Below, piece by piece: positions 52,166 through 60,506 of a DNA stretch of 64,000 nt (positions are counted from its first letter, which is position 1; every line of letters starts with the position of its first letter). The stretch comes from JAVVHH01 sp964613945. Lineage in GTDB: Bacteria; Pseudomonadota; Alphaproteobacteria; Acetobacterales; Acetobacteraceae. The position numbers and the translations under genes were made by a program. Where the stretch lies: positions 62,001 to 126,000 of the forward strand of contig CAZTJC010000002.1 in assembly GCA_964613945.1 (NCBI GenBank), in the 5' to 3' direction. The notes beneath the pieces are model-generated. The model was not told the DNA's origin. It saw nothing but the letters and a program-made list of their open reading frames with translations, and searched no databases.

Positions 52166-52570
52166 ATGTTCCGCACCCTTCTTATCGCAGGCCTGTGCAT
52201 GACCAGCCTGTCCGCCTACGCGCAGAAGTATACCGCCACGCTGGACGCTGCACAGGAAGTGCCGCCCAAGACCTCGTCCGGAACCGGTACGGCGACCATG
52301 ACGCTCGACGGCGACAAGCTCACCTACGATGTCACCTACAAGGACCTGACCGGCCCGGCGACCGCAGCGCATATCCACGGTCCCGCCGATGTCGGCACCA
52401 ATGCTGCCGTCATGGTGCCGTTCTCCAACCCGGCCAACCCGATCAAGGGCACGGTCAACCTGACTGCCGAGCAGGTCACGGCGCTCAAGGCCGGCAAGGA
52501 ATATGTCAACGTGCACACGGCACAGAACCCGGGTGGCGAGATCCGCGGTCAGATCAAGCCCGCTTCGTAA
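52166..52570 (+). CDS. Exported CHRD-domain protein
   Basis: A 134-residue protein. Signal peptide MFRTLLIAGLCMTSLSAYAQ ends at the Ala-Gln; the mature part is a CHRD domain: YTATLDAAQEVPPKTSSGTG, TATMTLDGDKLTYDVTYKDL, ATAAHIHGPADVGTNAAVMV and NVHTAQNPGGEIRGQIKP. The two His blocks (AHIHGPA, NVHTAQNPGGEIRG) are diagnostic. CHRD domains are named from chordin; the bacterial role is unknown, possibly metal or matrix binding. TTGGAGA precedes ATG 52166. Confidence 0.92.
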   Translation: MFRTLLIAGLCMTSLSAYAQKYTATLDAAQEVPPKTSSGTGTATMTLDGDKLTYDVTYKDLTGPATAAHIHGPADVGTNAAVMVPFSNPANPIKGTVNLTAEQVTALKAGKEYVNVHTAQNPGGEIRGQIKPAS

Positions 52571-52626
52571 CGTCGTGCGCTGCGGTGCGCTCCGGCGTAC
52601 CGCAGCATGCCTTTCGGAGATCGCCC

Positions 52627-53673
52627 ATGTCTGTCTCACCTCGGTTCAAGCATCGCCCACCCGGTTCGAACTGGGGTGAATTCGGCCCAGACGACCAGCG
52701 CGGGCGAATGAATTACGTCACTGCCGAAAAGGTGTTGCAGGGCGTGGCCGAGGTAAAGGCGGGGCGTAGTTTCTGCCTCAGTCTGCCGCTCGACTTACCG
52801 GGCGGCAACGATCTCAACCCGCGTCGCTTCCCGCCCGTGCTTCGACCGACGCTGCGCGACGGCGTGCCTAATTTCGTCTGCGACAATGGCGCCTCGGGCC
52901 ATTCCGACGTGTTTTGCGATGATCTGGCCGTGCTTTACCTGCAATATTCGACGCAGTGGGACAGCTTCGCCCATGTCGGCAGCCTGTTCGATGCGGATGG
53001 CGATGGTCGCCGCGAGCGGGTGTTCTACAACGGCTTCCGTGGTGGCGAGCACATCACAGGGCCGGCGGACGCGGCCGATGCGGGCGTGCCGAACGGCCCG
53101 GGCCGGAGCACGAGCCGAGCCGGCGCCCTGGGCATCGAGAACATGGCTGAAACCTGCGTGCAGGGCCGGGGCGTCATGATCGACCTCCACGCGCATTTCG
53201 GGCGCGAGCGCAAGCTGGTTGGGTTCGCCGACCTTCAGCGGATCATGGCCGCCGATGGCGTCGAGGTCGAGAAAGGCGACATGGTCTGTCTACATACCGG
53301 CTTCGGTCAGATGCTGATCGACATGGGCGGAACGCCGGACCCGCATGCCCTGCACAATGCCTGCCCGGTCCTCGACGGACGCGATCACGAACTGCTGCGC
53401 TGGGTGACGGAATCCGGACTGTCGGCCCTGATCGCCGACAACTACGCCGTCGAAGCCGCTCCCGCGCAGCCCGGCGGCGACGATTGCGCGACGTTGCCTC
53501 TGCATGAGCACTGCTTGTTCAAACTCGGTATCCATCTCGGCGAAATTTGGCATCTCACGCCCTTGGCGGCGTGGTTGCGCGAACACCGTCGCAACCGGTT
53601 CCTTCTCACCGCCCCGCCGCTTCGCCTACCGGGCGCCGTCGGCTCCCCGGTGACGCCGGTGGCGACCGTCTAG
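52627..53673 (+). CDS. Cyclase family protein (kynurenine formamidase-like)
   Basis: A 348-residue metal-dependent hydrolase of the cyclase family (PF04199). The family block reads LQYSTQWDSFAHVGSLFDAD, where W-D-S-x-A-H-V matches the HxGTHxDAP-type site in the longer subfamily. GVMIDLHAHFG and CLHTGFGQMLIDMGGTP are the other conserved strands, and ADNYAVEAAP and LPLHEHCLFKLGIHLGEIW close the active site. ATG 52627 has CGGAG nine bases upstream. Substrate not known. Confidence 0.88.
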   Translation: MSVSPRFKHRPPGSNWGEFGPDDQRGRMNYVTAEKVLQGVAEVKAGRSFCLSLPLDLPGGNDLNPRRFPPVLRPTLRDGVPNFVCDNGASGHSDVFCDDLAVLYLQYSTQWDSFAHVGSLFDADGDGRRERVFYNGFRGGEHITGPADAADAGVPNGPGRSTSRAGALGIENMAETCVQGRGVMIDLHAHFGRERKLVGFADLQRIMAADGVEVEKGDMVCLHTGFGQMLIDMGGTPDPHALHNACPVLDGRDHELLRWVTESGLSALIADNYAVEAAPAQPGGDDCATLPLHEHCLFKLGIHLGEIWHLTPLAAWLREHRRNRFLLTAPPLRLPGAVGSPVTPVATV

Positions 53674-53676
53674 CCG

Positions 53677-53940
53677 CTATTTGAGCTGGCTATCCTTGCT
53701 GCCGCGGCGATTGATCCCGAATGCTGCGGGCCGGGTATCCCGTTCGGTCTGACAAACGATGCATGTCCGCACTCCGGGAAGTGCCTGGCGTCGCGCCAAC
53801 GGAATTTCCTCGCCACACTCGGCGCAGTGCGTGTTGGTGCCGCCGTTCAGCAGTTTGGCACGAGCGCGGAGCACCCCGTCCTTGATGGTGTCGTCGACCT
53901 GATCCTGAACCGCCCCATCGGGCGCCCATCCGCTCGCCAT
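53677..53940 (-). CDS. DksA/TraR-family C4 zinc-finger protein
   Basis: An 87-residue protein. After a short helical region comes the C4 finger: HCAECGEEIPLARRQALPGV then RTCIVCQTERD, with four Cys in the CxxC-x17-CxxC arrangement of DksA/TraR proteins. The long coiled-coil of full DksA is absent, as in TraR-type short members, so it may bind the RNA polymerase secondary channel only weakly. AAGGACGG precedes ATG 53940. Confidence 0.88.
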   Translation of the reverse strand: MASGWAPDGAVQDQVDDTIKDGVLRARAKLLNGGTNTHCAECGEEIPLARRQALPGVRTCIVCQTERDTRPAAFGINRRGSKDSQLK

Positions 53941-53978
53941 GACATCCGTCCTTACTTGGTCGCGGCAGGATGCGACTG

Positions 53979-54596
53979 TCAGAGACGGTGAAACAAGAGC
54001 GTCAGGTTGTCCGACGGCATTTCGGCGATCGAGGGATCGCCGAAACCGTGGGACCTCGCCACCGTCGAGACGGCGTCGACAGTGCGTAATCCCCAGGCCG
54101 GGTCGCGGCTGCGTAGATCCTGGTCGAAGGCCTGATTGCCGGGTCCGAGCGGCCGGTCGCCGCGGCGGAAGGGGCCGTATAGTGCCAGCAGACCCCCTGA
54201 AGGTAGGATGCGCGCCGCGCCGGCGAGCAGTCCAAGGGTAGCCGACCATGGCGAGATATGGATCATGTTGATGCAAAGGACGCCGTCGGCACGCGAGACC
54301 GGCCACTCGTCCCGTTGAGCATCGAGATCACAGGCAGGCCGCACGTTGGGCAGATCCGCCGTCCACCCATCGATGCTGGTGCGCCGGGCTGGATCGGGGT
54401 CGCTCGGCTGCCAGGTCAGCCCGGGGAGGGCAGCGGCGAAATACGCGACGTGCTCACCGGTCCCGCTCGCGATCTCGAGCATCAGACCAGCAACGGGAAG
54501 ATGTGGGCGGAGCGTTTGGAGGATCGGGCCTCGGTTACGTAATGCCGACGGCGCCGATAATCGGAGATCTTCGGCCATGCGGTGCGGCTCATTCAT
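53979..54596 (-). CDS. DUF938 family SAM-dependent methyltransferase
   Basis: A 205-residue protein. APSALRNRGPILQTLRPHLP, LMLEIASGTGEHVAYFAAAL (SAM loop) and WQPSDPDPARRTSIDGW are the DUF938 signature, with GVLCINMIHISPWSATLGLL and LALYGPFRRGDRPLGPGNQA, FDQDLRSRDPAWGLRTVDAV later. The family is widespread in Proteobacteria and of unknown substrate. Same strand as the zinc-finger gene, 38 bases apart. Confidence 0.9.
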   Translation of the reverse strand: MNEPHRMAEDLRLSAPSALRNRGPILQTLRPHLPVAGLMLEIASGTGEHVAYFAAALPGLTWQPSDPDPARRTSIDGWTADLPNVRPACDLDAQRDEWPVSRADGVLCINMIHISPWSATLGLLAGAARILPSGGLLALYGPFRRGDRPLGPGNQAFDQDLRSRDPAWGLRTVDAVSTVARSHGFGDPSIAEMPSDNLTLLFHRL

Positions 54597-54705
54597 CGAG
54601 GAGGGAGACTGTCGAAAGGCTAGGCAGTTTCCACGGGTGCTGCCAGGACCAACGGATCCAGCCCGCGCCCGAGAAGCGGCACTTGCTCGCCAGGCAGCGA
54701 TTTGA

Positions 54706-54719
54706 CATGTTATATCATG
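54706..54719 (+). promoter_or_regulatory. Possible Zur-like box at the start of the metal receptor gene
   Basis: CATGTTATATCATG has palindromic CATG ends and an A/T centre that resembles the GTTATA core of alphaproteobacterial Zur sites. It overlaps the ATG of the downstream gene. The match to a full Zur consensus is poor, so this is only a candidate. Confidence 0.3.
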
Positions 54720-55610
54720 CTAATTTCTCGTCGCTCGACATTCGCTGCTCCACTCGCGCTATTGCCGCTTGCAGCCCGCGCACAAACCGCGCGGCCCCGG
54801 GTCGTCGCGTCGTTCTCCATCCTGCAGGAGATGACGGGCCGCATTGCCGGCGACGCGATGCAGACTGCCACGCTCGTTCCGCGCGATGGCGACCCACACG
54901 CCTTCGAGCCCCGACCCGGCGACTTGGCAACGCTGCATGGCGCCGCGGTCATGGTCGAAAACGGGCTCGGCCTTGAGGGCTGGCTTAGCCGGATGGTCCA
55001 GGCATCGAGCTTCAAGGGTGTGCGTATCGTCGCCAGCACCGGCATCAAGCCGCGTAGCCTGCAGGAGGACGGCGCCACCGTCGCCGACCCGCATGTCTGG
55101 CAGGATCCTGCCCTCGGTCGCCAGATGGCGCAGACGATCGCGGCCGGGCTGATCAAGGCCGACCCGGGTAATGCCGATCGTTACCGCACCGCCGCAGCCG
55201 ACTACGTCGCCGAACTCAAGCGCGTCGAAGACGAGATCGTGCACGAACTGGCCAATATCCCCAAGGAACGCCGCATCGTGCTGACCACGCACGATGCGTT
55301 CGCCTATTACGGCGCCCGGTTCGGCATTCGCTTTGTCGCCATTGAAGGCATCAGCACGGAAGCCGAGCCCTCGCCACGCGCGTTGGCCCGCGTCGCGGCA
55401 CAGGCCAAGAAAGACGGCCTGCGCAGCGTGTTCCTGGAAAACATGACCGACCCGCGGCTCGCCCAGGCACTCGCCCGCGAAGCACACCTCACGGTTGGCG
55501 CTAAGCTCTACTCTGACAGCCTGTCAGCCATCGACGGCCCGGCGGCGACCTACATTGACCTGCTGCGGTACAACACCAAGCAGCTCGTGGCCTCCATGCG
55601 GGCTGCCTAG
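54717..55610 (+). CDS. Zinc/manganese ABC transporter substrate-binding protein (ZnuA/TroA-like)
   Basis: A 297-residue cluster-9 metal receptor. The signal MLISRRSTFAAPLALLPLAA has an SRR pattern that could use the Tat route. Metal-ligand positions are GDPHAFEPRPGD, VADPHVWQDP, VLTTHDAFAYYGARFGIRFV and LYSDSLSAIDGPAATYIDLL. The His-rich loop of classical ZnuA is missing, so zinc or manganese are both possible. ATG 54717 is chosen over an in-frame TTG at 54702; there is no clear ribosome binding site, so the transcript may be leaderless. No permease or ATPase gene adjoins. Confidence 0.88.
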   Translation: MLISRRSTFAAPLALLPLAARAQTARPRVVASFSILQEMTGRIAGDAMQTATLVPRDGDPHAFEPRPGDLATLHGAAVMVENGLGLEGWLSRMVQASSFKGVRIVASTGIKPRSLQEDGATVADPHVWQDPALGRQMAQTIAAGLIKADPGNADRYRTAAADYVAELKRVEDEIVHELANIPKERRIVLTTHDAFAYYGARFGIRFVAIEGISTEAEPSPRALARVAAQAKKDGLRSVFLENMTDPRLAQALAREAHLTVGAKLYSDSLSAIDGPAATYIDLLRYNTKQLVASMRAA

Positions 55611-55618
55611 CCGAGACA

Positions 55619-57502
55619 TCAGTGGTCCAGCAGCAGCCGGATCTCGTCCAGCACCGCCGGGTCGTCGATGGTCGGGGGTGGAGTCGCGTCCTCGCCGTCG
55701 GCGATCTTGCGGATGGTGCCCCGCAGGATCTTGCCGGAGCGCGTCTTTGGCAGGCGCAGCACCACCCGAGCGTCCTTGAAGGCCGCTACCGGCCCGATCC
55801 GATCGCGCACCAGCGCGACCAACTCCGCCGTGATCTCCCCTTCGGCCCGGTCCACCCCGGCCTTCAGCACCACCAGGCCGAGCGGCGACTGGCCCTTCAG
55901 CGCATCCGCCGCGCCGATCACCGCGCACTCGGCGACGTCGGGATGGCTGGCCAGCACCTCCTCCAGTGCGCCAGTGCTCAGGCGGTGCCCGGCGACGTTG
56001 ATGATGTCGTCCGTCCGTCCCATGACCCAGACGTCACCCTCGACGTCGATCTCGCCGGCATCGCCGGTGCGATACCAGCCCGGGAAATCGGACAGGTACG
56101 CCGTACGATAACCCGCATCGTTCTGCCACAACGTCGGTCCGCAGCCGGGCGGCAGCGGCAGTCGCAACGCCAGATTACCCGAGCTGCCGCGCGGCAGTAG
56201 CGCGCCGTTGTCGTCCAGAGCGTGAAGGTCGTAGCCGGGGCAGGGGCGGCCGCCGGAGCCGGGCTTGAACGGGAACAGACCGAAGCCGCGGAACCCGGCG
56301 GTGATCGGCCAGCCGGTCTCGGTCTGCCACCAGTGATCGACCACCGGAATGCCGAGCGTCTCGGCTGCCCACAGCGCCGTCGGCGGGTCGCAGCGCTCGC
56401 CGGCCAGGAACAGCGTCTCGAGCTTGGACAGGTCGTACTCTTGGGTCATTGCCCCCGCGGGATCGCGCTGCTTGATGGCGCGCAATGCGGTCGGCGCCGT
56501 GAACAACGCCTTGACCCCATGCTCGGCGCACACGCGCCAGTAGGCACCGGCATCCGGAGTGCCGACCGGCTTACCCTCGTACATGACGCTCGTCGCGCCG
56601 ACTAGAAGCGGGGCATAGACGATGTAGGAATGACCCACGACCCAGCCGACGTCGCTGGCGCACCAGAAGGTGTCGCCGGGTTGGATGCCGTAGATCATCG
56701 CCATGCTCAGATGCAGCGCCACGGCATAGCCGCCGGTGTCGCGGACGACGCCCTTGGGCTTACCGGTCGTGCCCGAGGTGTAAAGTATATAGAGCGGATC
56801 GGTGGCGGCGACCGGCACCGGCGCGTGCGGCGACCCTGCGGCCTCGGCGGCGGCGAAATCCTCGTCCCGGCCCGGCATCAGCGTGGCGGTTAAAGCGGGG
56901 CGTTGATAGACGAGGCAGAAGGCCGGCTTGTGCGCGCTCTGCTCAATGGCGGCGTCAAGCAGCGGTTTGTAGGCCACGATCCTGCCGGGCTCGAGGCCGC
57001 ACGACGCCGACAGGATCGCCTTGGGCGTGGCGTCCTCGATGCGTTTGGCCAGCTCTGCCGCTGCGAAACCACCGAAGACGACGGAGTGAATGGCGCCAAG
57101 CCGCGCGCAGGCCAGCATCGCAACCACGGCGGACGGGATCATCGGCATATAAATCACAACCCGGTCACCGTATCCGACGCCGCGGGCCGACAGCGCGCCG
57201 GCCAGCCGCGCGACCCGGTCCCGCATCTCGCGATAGGTGAACCGCTCGACGCACTGAGCCATCGCGCTGTCCCAGATCAGCGCGACCTGGTCACCCCGAC
57301 CGGCATCGACATGGCGATCGAGGCAGTTCTCGCTGATGTTGAGCGAACCGCCGACGAAATACTGGCCATAGGCACCCAATGCGGGATCGAAGCCGTTGGT
57401 CCAGCGTGTATTCCACCGCAGCGCGTCGGCCTGGCGTTCCCACCAGCCGACCGGGTCGGCTTGCCACGCCGCGTATTCGGCACCGTATGTGTCCGCCGTC
57501 AT
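55619..57502 (-). CDS. prpE: Propionyl-CoA synthetase (acyl-CoA synthetase PrpE)
   Basis: A 627-residue AMP-forming ligase. The P-loop LYILYTSGTTGKPKGVVRD is the form typical of PrpE, DVGWVVGHSYIVYAPLLVGA and DHWWQTETGWPITAGFRGFG are substrate-site blocks, and YRTGDAGEIDVEGDVWVMGR, TDDIINVAGHRLSTGALEEV the hinge. The regulatory catalytic Lys lies in LPKTRSGKILRGTIRKIADG. ATG 57502 follows GGAGG; earlier ATGs give unlikely extensions. Divergent from DUF485-actP. Confidence 0.91.
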   Translation of the reverse strand: MTADTYGAEYAAWQADPVGWWERQADALRWNTRWTNGFDPALGAYGQYFVGGSLNISENCLDRHVDAGRGDQVALIWDSAMAQCVERFTYREMRDRVARLAGALSARGVGYGDRVVIYMPMIPSAVVAMLACARLGAIHSVVFGGFAAAELAKRIEDATPKAILSASCGLEPGRIVAYKPLLDAAIEQSAHKPAFCLVYQRPALTATLMPGRDEDFAAAEAAGSPHAPVPVAATDPLYILYTSGTTGKPKGVVRDTGGYAVALHLSMAMIYGIQPGDTFWCASDVGWVVGHSYIVYAPLLVGATSVMYEGKPVGTPDAGAYWRVCAEHGVKALFTAPTALRAIKQRDPAGAMTQEYDLSKLETLFLAGERCDPPTALWAAETLGIPVVDHWWQTETGWPITAGFRGFGLFPFKPGSGGRPCPGYDLHALDDNGALLPRGSSGNLALRLPLPPGCGPTLWQNDAGYRTAYLSDFPGWYRTGDAGEIDVEGDVWVMGRTDDIINVAGHRLSTGALEEVLASHPDVAECAVIGAADALKGQSPLGLVVLKAGVDRAEGEITAELVALVRDRIGPVAAFKDARVVLRLPKTRSGKILRGTIRKIADGEDATPPPTIDDPAVLDEIRLLLDH

Positions 57503-57580
57503 TTCAGCCTCCCTGCCCATGATCCGGTCCTGAGCTATGCGTTTGTAGATAGGCAGGTGCTTGCGATAAGAACATGAAAC

Positions 57581-57598
57581 GTGCAACAAAGCTTGCAC
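57581..57598. promoter_or_regulatory. Inverted repeat in the prpE/actP divergent promoter region
   Basis: GTGCAA-CAAAGC-TTGCAC is an exact 6+6 inverted repeat with a 6-base spacer, centred in the 144-base spacer between prpE and the DUF485 gene. The TGCAA/TTGCA half-sites recall operators of short-chain acyl-CoA regulators of the PccR/ScfR type, which contain TTTGCAAA. A -10-like TATAAA lies at 57623-57628. The identity of the regulator is speculation. Confidence 0.45.
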
Positions 57599-57646
57599 TG
57601 AGGCATAAAAACGCGCCCGCGATATAAATCGTCATTTGGAGGAAAT

Positions 57647-57967
57647 ATGACCGCGGCAGAAATTGCGCGTATTAAGTCAGACCCGCGTTTTCGCGAGTTG
57701 GAGCAGAAGCGAAACGCGTTCAGCTGGACGCTCTGCATCATCATGCTGATCGCTTATTTCGCTTTCATCTTCCTCGTTGCTTTCGGCGCTCATCTTATTT
57801 CTACGCCCGTCTGGGGTGTCGTCACGCTCGCCTTCCCGATCGGGCTTGGCGTCATCGTGTTGGCGATCGTCCTGACGGGGGTCTACGTCATCAAGGCGAA
57901 TGGCGAGTACGACGAACTGACCCGCCAACTCGTGTCGAGCCTGGCCAGCCGGAGGACTTTCCCGTGA
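57647..57967 (+). CDS. DUF485 membrane protein of the acetate-permease operon
   Basis: A 106-residue inner-membrane protein with two hydrophobic hairpin segments (LCIIMLIAYFAFIFLVAF and VVTLAFPIGLGVIVLAIVLT) followed by YVIKANGEYDELTRQLVS, the DUF485 signature. Such genes (yjcH in E. coli) precede actP. GGAGGAA precedes ATG 57647. The stop codon overlaps the actP start (GTGA). Confidence 0.93.
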   Translation: MTAAEIARIKSDPRFRELEQKRNAFSWTLCIIMLIAYFAFIFLVAFGAHLISTPVWGVVTLAFPIGLGVIVLAIVLTGVYVIKANGEYDELTRQLVSSLASRRTFP

Positions 57968-59649
57968 CCACCGCTTTTTCTGGCGTCATGATCAAGCGGG
58001 TCGTCGCCGGTGTCGGCGCGACGCTGTTCGGGGCCAGTGCGGCCTATGCCGCCGGTGCCCTCGAAGGCCCGGTGCAGCAACAGGCGGTGAACGTCACGGC
58101 GATCGTCATGTTCGTCGGCTTCGTCATCCTCACGCTGGGCATCACCTATTGGGCATCGCAGCGGACCCGGTCGGCCGCCGACTTCTACACCGCCGGCGGC
58201 GGCATCACCGGCTTCCAGAACGGCCTGGCCATTGCCGGCGATTTCATGTCGGCGGCGTCCTTCCTCGGCATCTCCGCCCTGGTGTATGCCAACGGCTATG
58301 ACGGCCTGATCTACTCGATCGGCTTTCTCGTCGGCTGGCCGATCATCATGTTCCTCATGGCCGAGCGGCTGCGCAATCTCGGCCGGTTCACCTTCGCCGA
58401 CGTGGTCTCGTTCCGGCTCGCGCCCACGCCGATGCGCTCGCTCGCCGCGACCGGCACGCTGGTCGTCGTCGCCTTCTACCTCATCGCGCAGATGGTCGGC
58501 GCCGGGCAACTCATCCAGTTGCTGTTCGGACTGCCCTATCTCTATGCCGTCATCATCGTGGGCGTGCTGATGATCTGCTACGTCACGTTCGGCGGCATGT
58601 TGGCCACGACGTGGGTTCAGATCATCAAGGCCGTGCTATTGCTCGGTGGTGCCAGCTTCATGGCGCTGATGGTGCTGCACTCGGTGGGCTGGAGCGTACA
58701 GGGTCTGTTCGCCAAGGCCGTGTCCGTCTCACCCAAAGGGCAGGCGATCATGGCGCCCGGCAGCTTCGTGACCGACAAGGTGACGACGATCTCTCTCGGC
58801 ATTGCGCTGATGTTCGGCACCGCCGGGTTGCCGCACATCCTGATGCGCTTCTTCACGGTCGGTGACGCCAAGGAGGCCCGCAAGTCGGTGTTCTGGGCGA
58901 CGACGTTCATTGGCTATTTCTACATCCTGACCTTCATCATCGGCTTCGGCGCCATCGTGTTGGTCAGCACCAACCCGGACTACCTGGTTGCCGGCGGCGG
59001 GCTGAAGGGCGGCACCAACATGGCCGCGATCCATCTCGCTCGCGCCGTGGGCGGCGACGTGTTCTTCGGCTTCATCTGCGCGGTGGCGTTCGCGACCATC
59101 CTGGCCGTGGTTTCCGGGCTGACCCTCTCCGGGGCCAGCGCGGTCAGCCACGACCTGTATGCCAGCGTGTTCCGCCGCGGCGCGGCCAACGAAGCGGCGG
59201 AAATCCGGGTTTCCAAGGTCGCCACCGTCGCGCTCGGCATCCTGGCCATCATTCTCGGGATCGCGTTCGAGAAGCAGAACATCGCCTTCATGGTGGGGCT
59301 CGCCTTCGCCATCGCCGCCAGCTCCAACTTCCCGGTGCTGCTGCTGTCGATGTACTGGCGGGGTCTGACGACGACCGGGGCCGCCGTGGGCGGCTGGCTC
59401 GGGCTGATCACCGCGGTCGTGCTCACCGTTCTGAGCAAGGCGATCTGGGTGACGGTGTTCGGCAACGCGGCGGCGATCTTTCCCTACGACAACCCGGCGC
59501 TGTTCTCCATGCCGCTGGCCTTCCTGGGCTGCTGGCTCGTGTCGAAGATCGATACGTCGCGACGGGCTAGGACCGAGGCTCAAGAATTCGACGCGCAGTA
59601 TGTCCGTTCCCAGACCGGGATCGGCGCGTCCGGGGCCAGCGCCCACTAG
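57964..59649 (+). CDS. actP: Cation/acetate symporter ActP (SSS family)
   Basis: A 561-residue sodium:solute symporter for acetate and other short-chain acids. After an N-terminal signal-like segment, TYWASQRTRSAADFYTAGGG, NGLAIAGDFMSAASFLGISA and GFLVGWPIIMFLMAERLRNL are ActP blocks; TLVVVAFYLIAQMVGAGQLI and AFATILAVVSGLTLSGASAV follow. About 13 hydrophobic segments. Start GTG 57964. Together with DUF485 and divergent prpE it forms an uptake-and-activation unit. Confidence 0.94.
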   Translation: MTTAFSGVMIKRVVAGVGATLFGASAAYAAGALEGPVQQQAVNVTAIVMFVGFVILTLGITYWASQRTRSAADFYTAGGGITGFQNGLAIAGDFMSAASFLGISALVYANGYDGLIYSIGFLVGWPIIMFLMAERLRNLGRFTFADVVSFRLAPTPMRSLAATGTLVVVAFYLIAQMVGAGQLIQLLFGLPYLYAVIIVGVLMICYVTFGGMLATTWVQIIKAVLLLGGASFMALMVLHSVGWSVQGLFAKAVSVSPKGQAIMAPGSFVTDKVTTISLGIALMFGTAGLPHILMRFFTVGDAKEARKSVFWATTFIGYFYILTFIIGFGAIVLVSTNPDYLVAGGGLKGGTNMAAIHLARAVGGDVFFGFICAVAFATILAVVSGLTLSGASAVSHDLYASVFRRGAANEAAEIRVSKVATVALGILAIILGIAFEKQNIAFMVGLAFAIAASSNFPVLLLSMYWRGLTTTGAAVGGWLGLITAVVLTVLSKAIWVTVFGNAAAIFPYDNPALFSMPLAFLGCWLVSKIDTSRRARTEAQEFDAQYVRSQTGIGASGASAH

Positions 59650-59675
59650 CGCTCGCGCCGAACTTCCCACGAAGG

Positions 59676-59707
59676 AACGGGGCTGTCGCACATGCGGCAG
59701 CCCCGTT
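59676..59707 (+). terminator. Rho-independent terminator after actP
   Basis: AACGGGGCTG (59676-59685) pairs with CAGCCCCGTT (59698-59707), extended by three more pairs including a T-G wobble, with a loop of six bases. TTCGTTTCGG follows. It lies 27 bases past the actP stop codon and may also serve the converging gene. Confidence 0.8.
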
Positions 59708-59730
59708 TCGTTTCGGCCTAGCCCGCGCTT

Positions 59731-60411
59731 TCAGAACCGCCCGGTAAGCGCCGCCGCCGTTACCGCAAGCTTATCGGCAAGGCCGCGAACCTTGACGGCA
59801 TTCGCCCGGCCCAGGTCACGTGCCGCGAAAACGGCCGGCAAGGCGGCTGGGAGGCCGATACGGGGCAACGGTCCCTGACGTGCCAACCGAAGCGCTTCGG
59901 TTGCCGTATCGCGGAGGCCAGCAATCGGCGCTTTACCGCTCAGGGCCCGGTTACGGAAGATGCCCGTCGCTCCGTATGCGACGCCGGCGGCTCGGACGGC
60001 GTCGACCGGTTCAGCGCCCAGGGCGTGCGCCGCGGCGACGGCCAGGGTGCCGGCCGTGCTGTCCACGAAACCCGCCCATCCCGCTTCCTGTTCAGGCGCT
60101 TCCTCCTCGCGGGCGTCGATCAAGCTGAGAAGGTCCGCCTCGCGCAGAAGGCCGGCGTCCAGCGCCTCGCGCAGCGGCGTGGCGACCTCATGCCGTTTGT
60201 TCTGTCCCTCGACGACCTCCCGCCACCATTGCAGGCGGATCATGGCCATCATGGGCTCGCGGACGCTTTCGCGGGCGCGGACCAGCTCGTGGTTGAAGGC
60301 ATACAGCGCCCAAAGTGCGGGACGGGCGGCTGCGGGCGCGAACAGCGTCGTGAAGAAACGGTCGGGGTCGTGCTGCCGGGCCAGTTCGCCCACACGAGAG
60401 AGTGTGCTCAT
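59731..60411 (-). CDS. Squalene/phytoene synthase family protein (NDUFAF6-like)
   Basis: A 226-residue protein, shorter than true phytoene synthases (about 300). FTTLFAPAAARPALWALYAF and EPMMAMIRLQWWREVVEGQN match the family N-terminus, but the two DxxxD-type metal motifs are absent: LWALYAFNHELVRARE lacks the aspartates. That suggests a non-catalytic NDUFAF6-like protein, in mitochondria an assembly factor for respiratory complex I; the bacterial role is inferred. In relatives it follows secF in the yajC-secD-secF block. Confidence 0.82.
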   Translation of the reverse strand: MSTLSRVGELARQHDPDRFFTTLFAPAAARPALWALYAFNHELVRARESVREPMMAMIRLQWWREVVEGQNKRHEVATPLREALDAGLLREADLLSLIDAREEEAPEQEAGWAGFVDSTAGTLAVAAAHALGAEPVDAVRAAGVAYGATGIFRNRALSGKAPIAGLRDTATEALRLARQGPLPRIGLPAALPAVFAARDLGRANAVKVRGLADKLAVTAAALTGRF

Positions 60412-60506
60412 TGATTTCAGATGGAAGCGGGTTTCGCGGTTCGCAACCTTGACCCGGTGCGCCCCTGCGCCGAGTCTGCGGCCCGTCGTAACCGATAGGA
60501 GACATC

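Noticed and set aside
46200..57650. Replication origin with DnaA boxes in the skew transition zone
   Set aside because: I looked for TTATCCACA-like 9-mers and an AT-rich stretch in the spacers here and saw none, so only the skew switch itself is reported.
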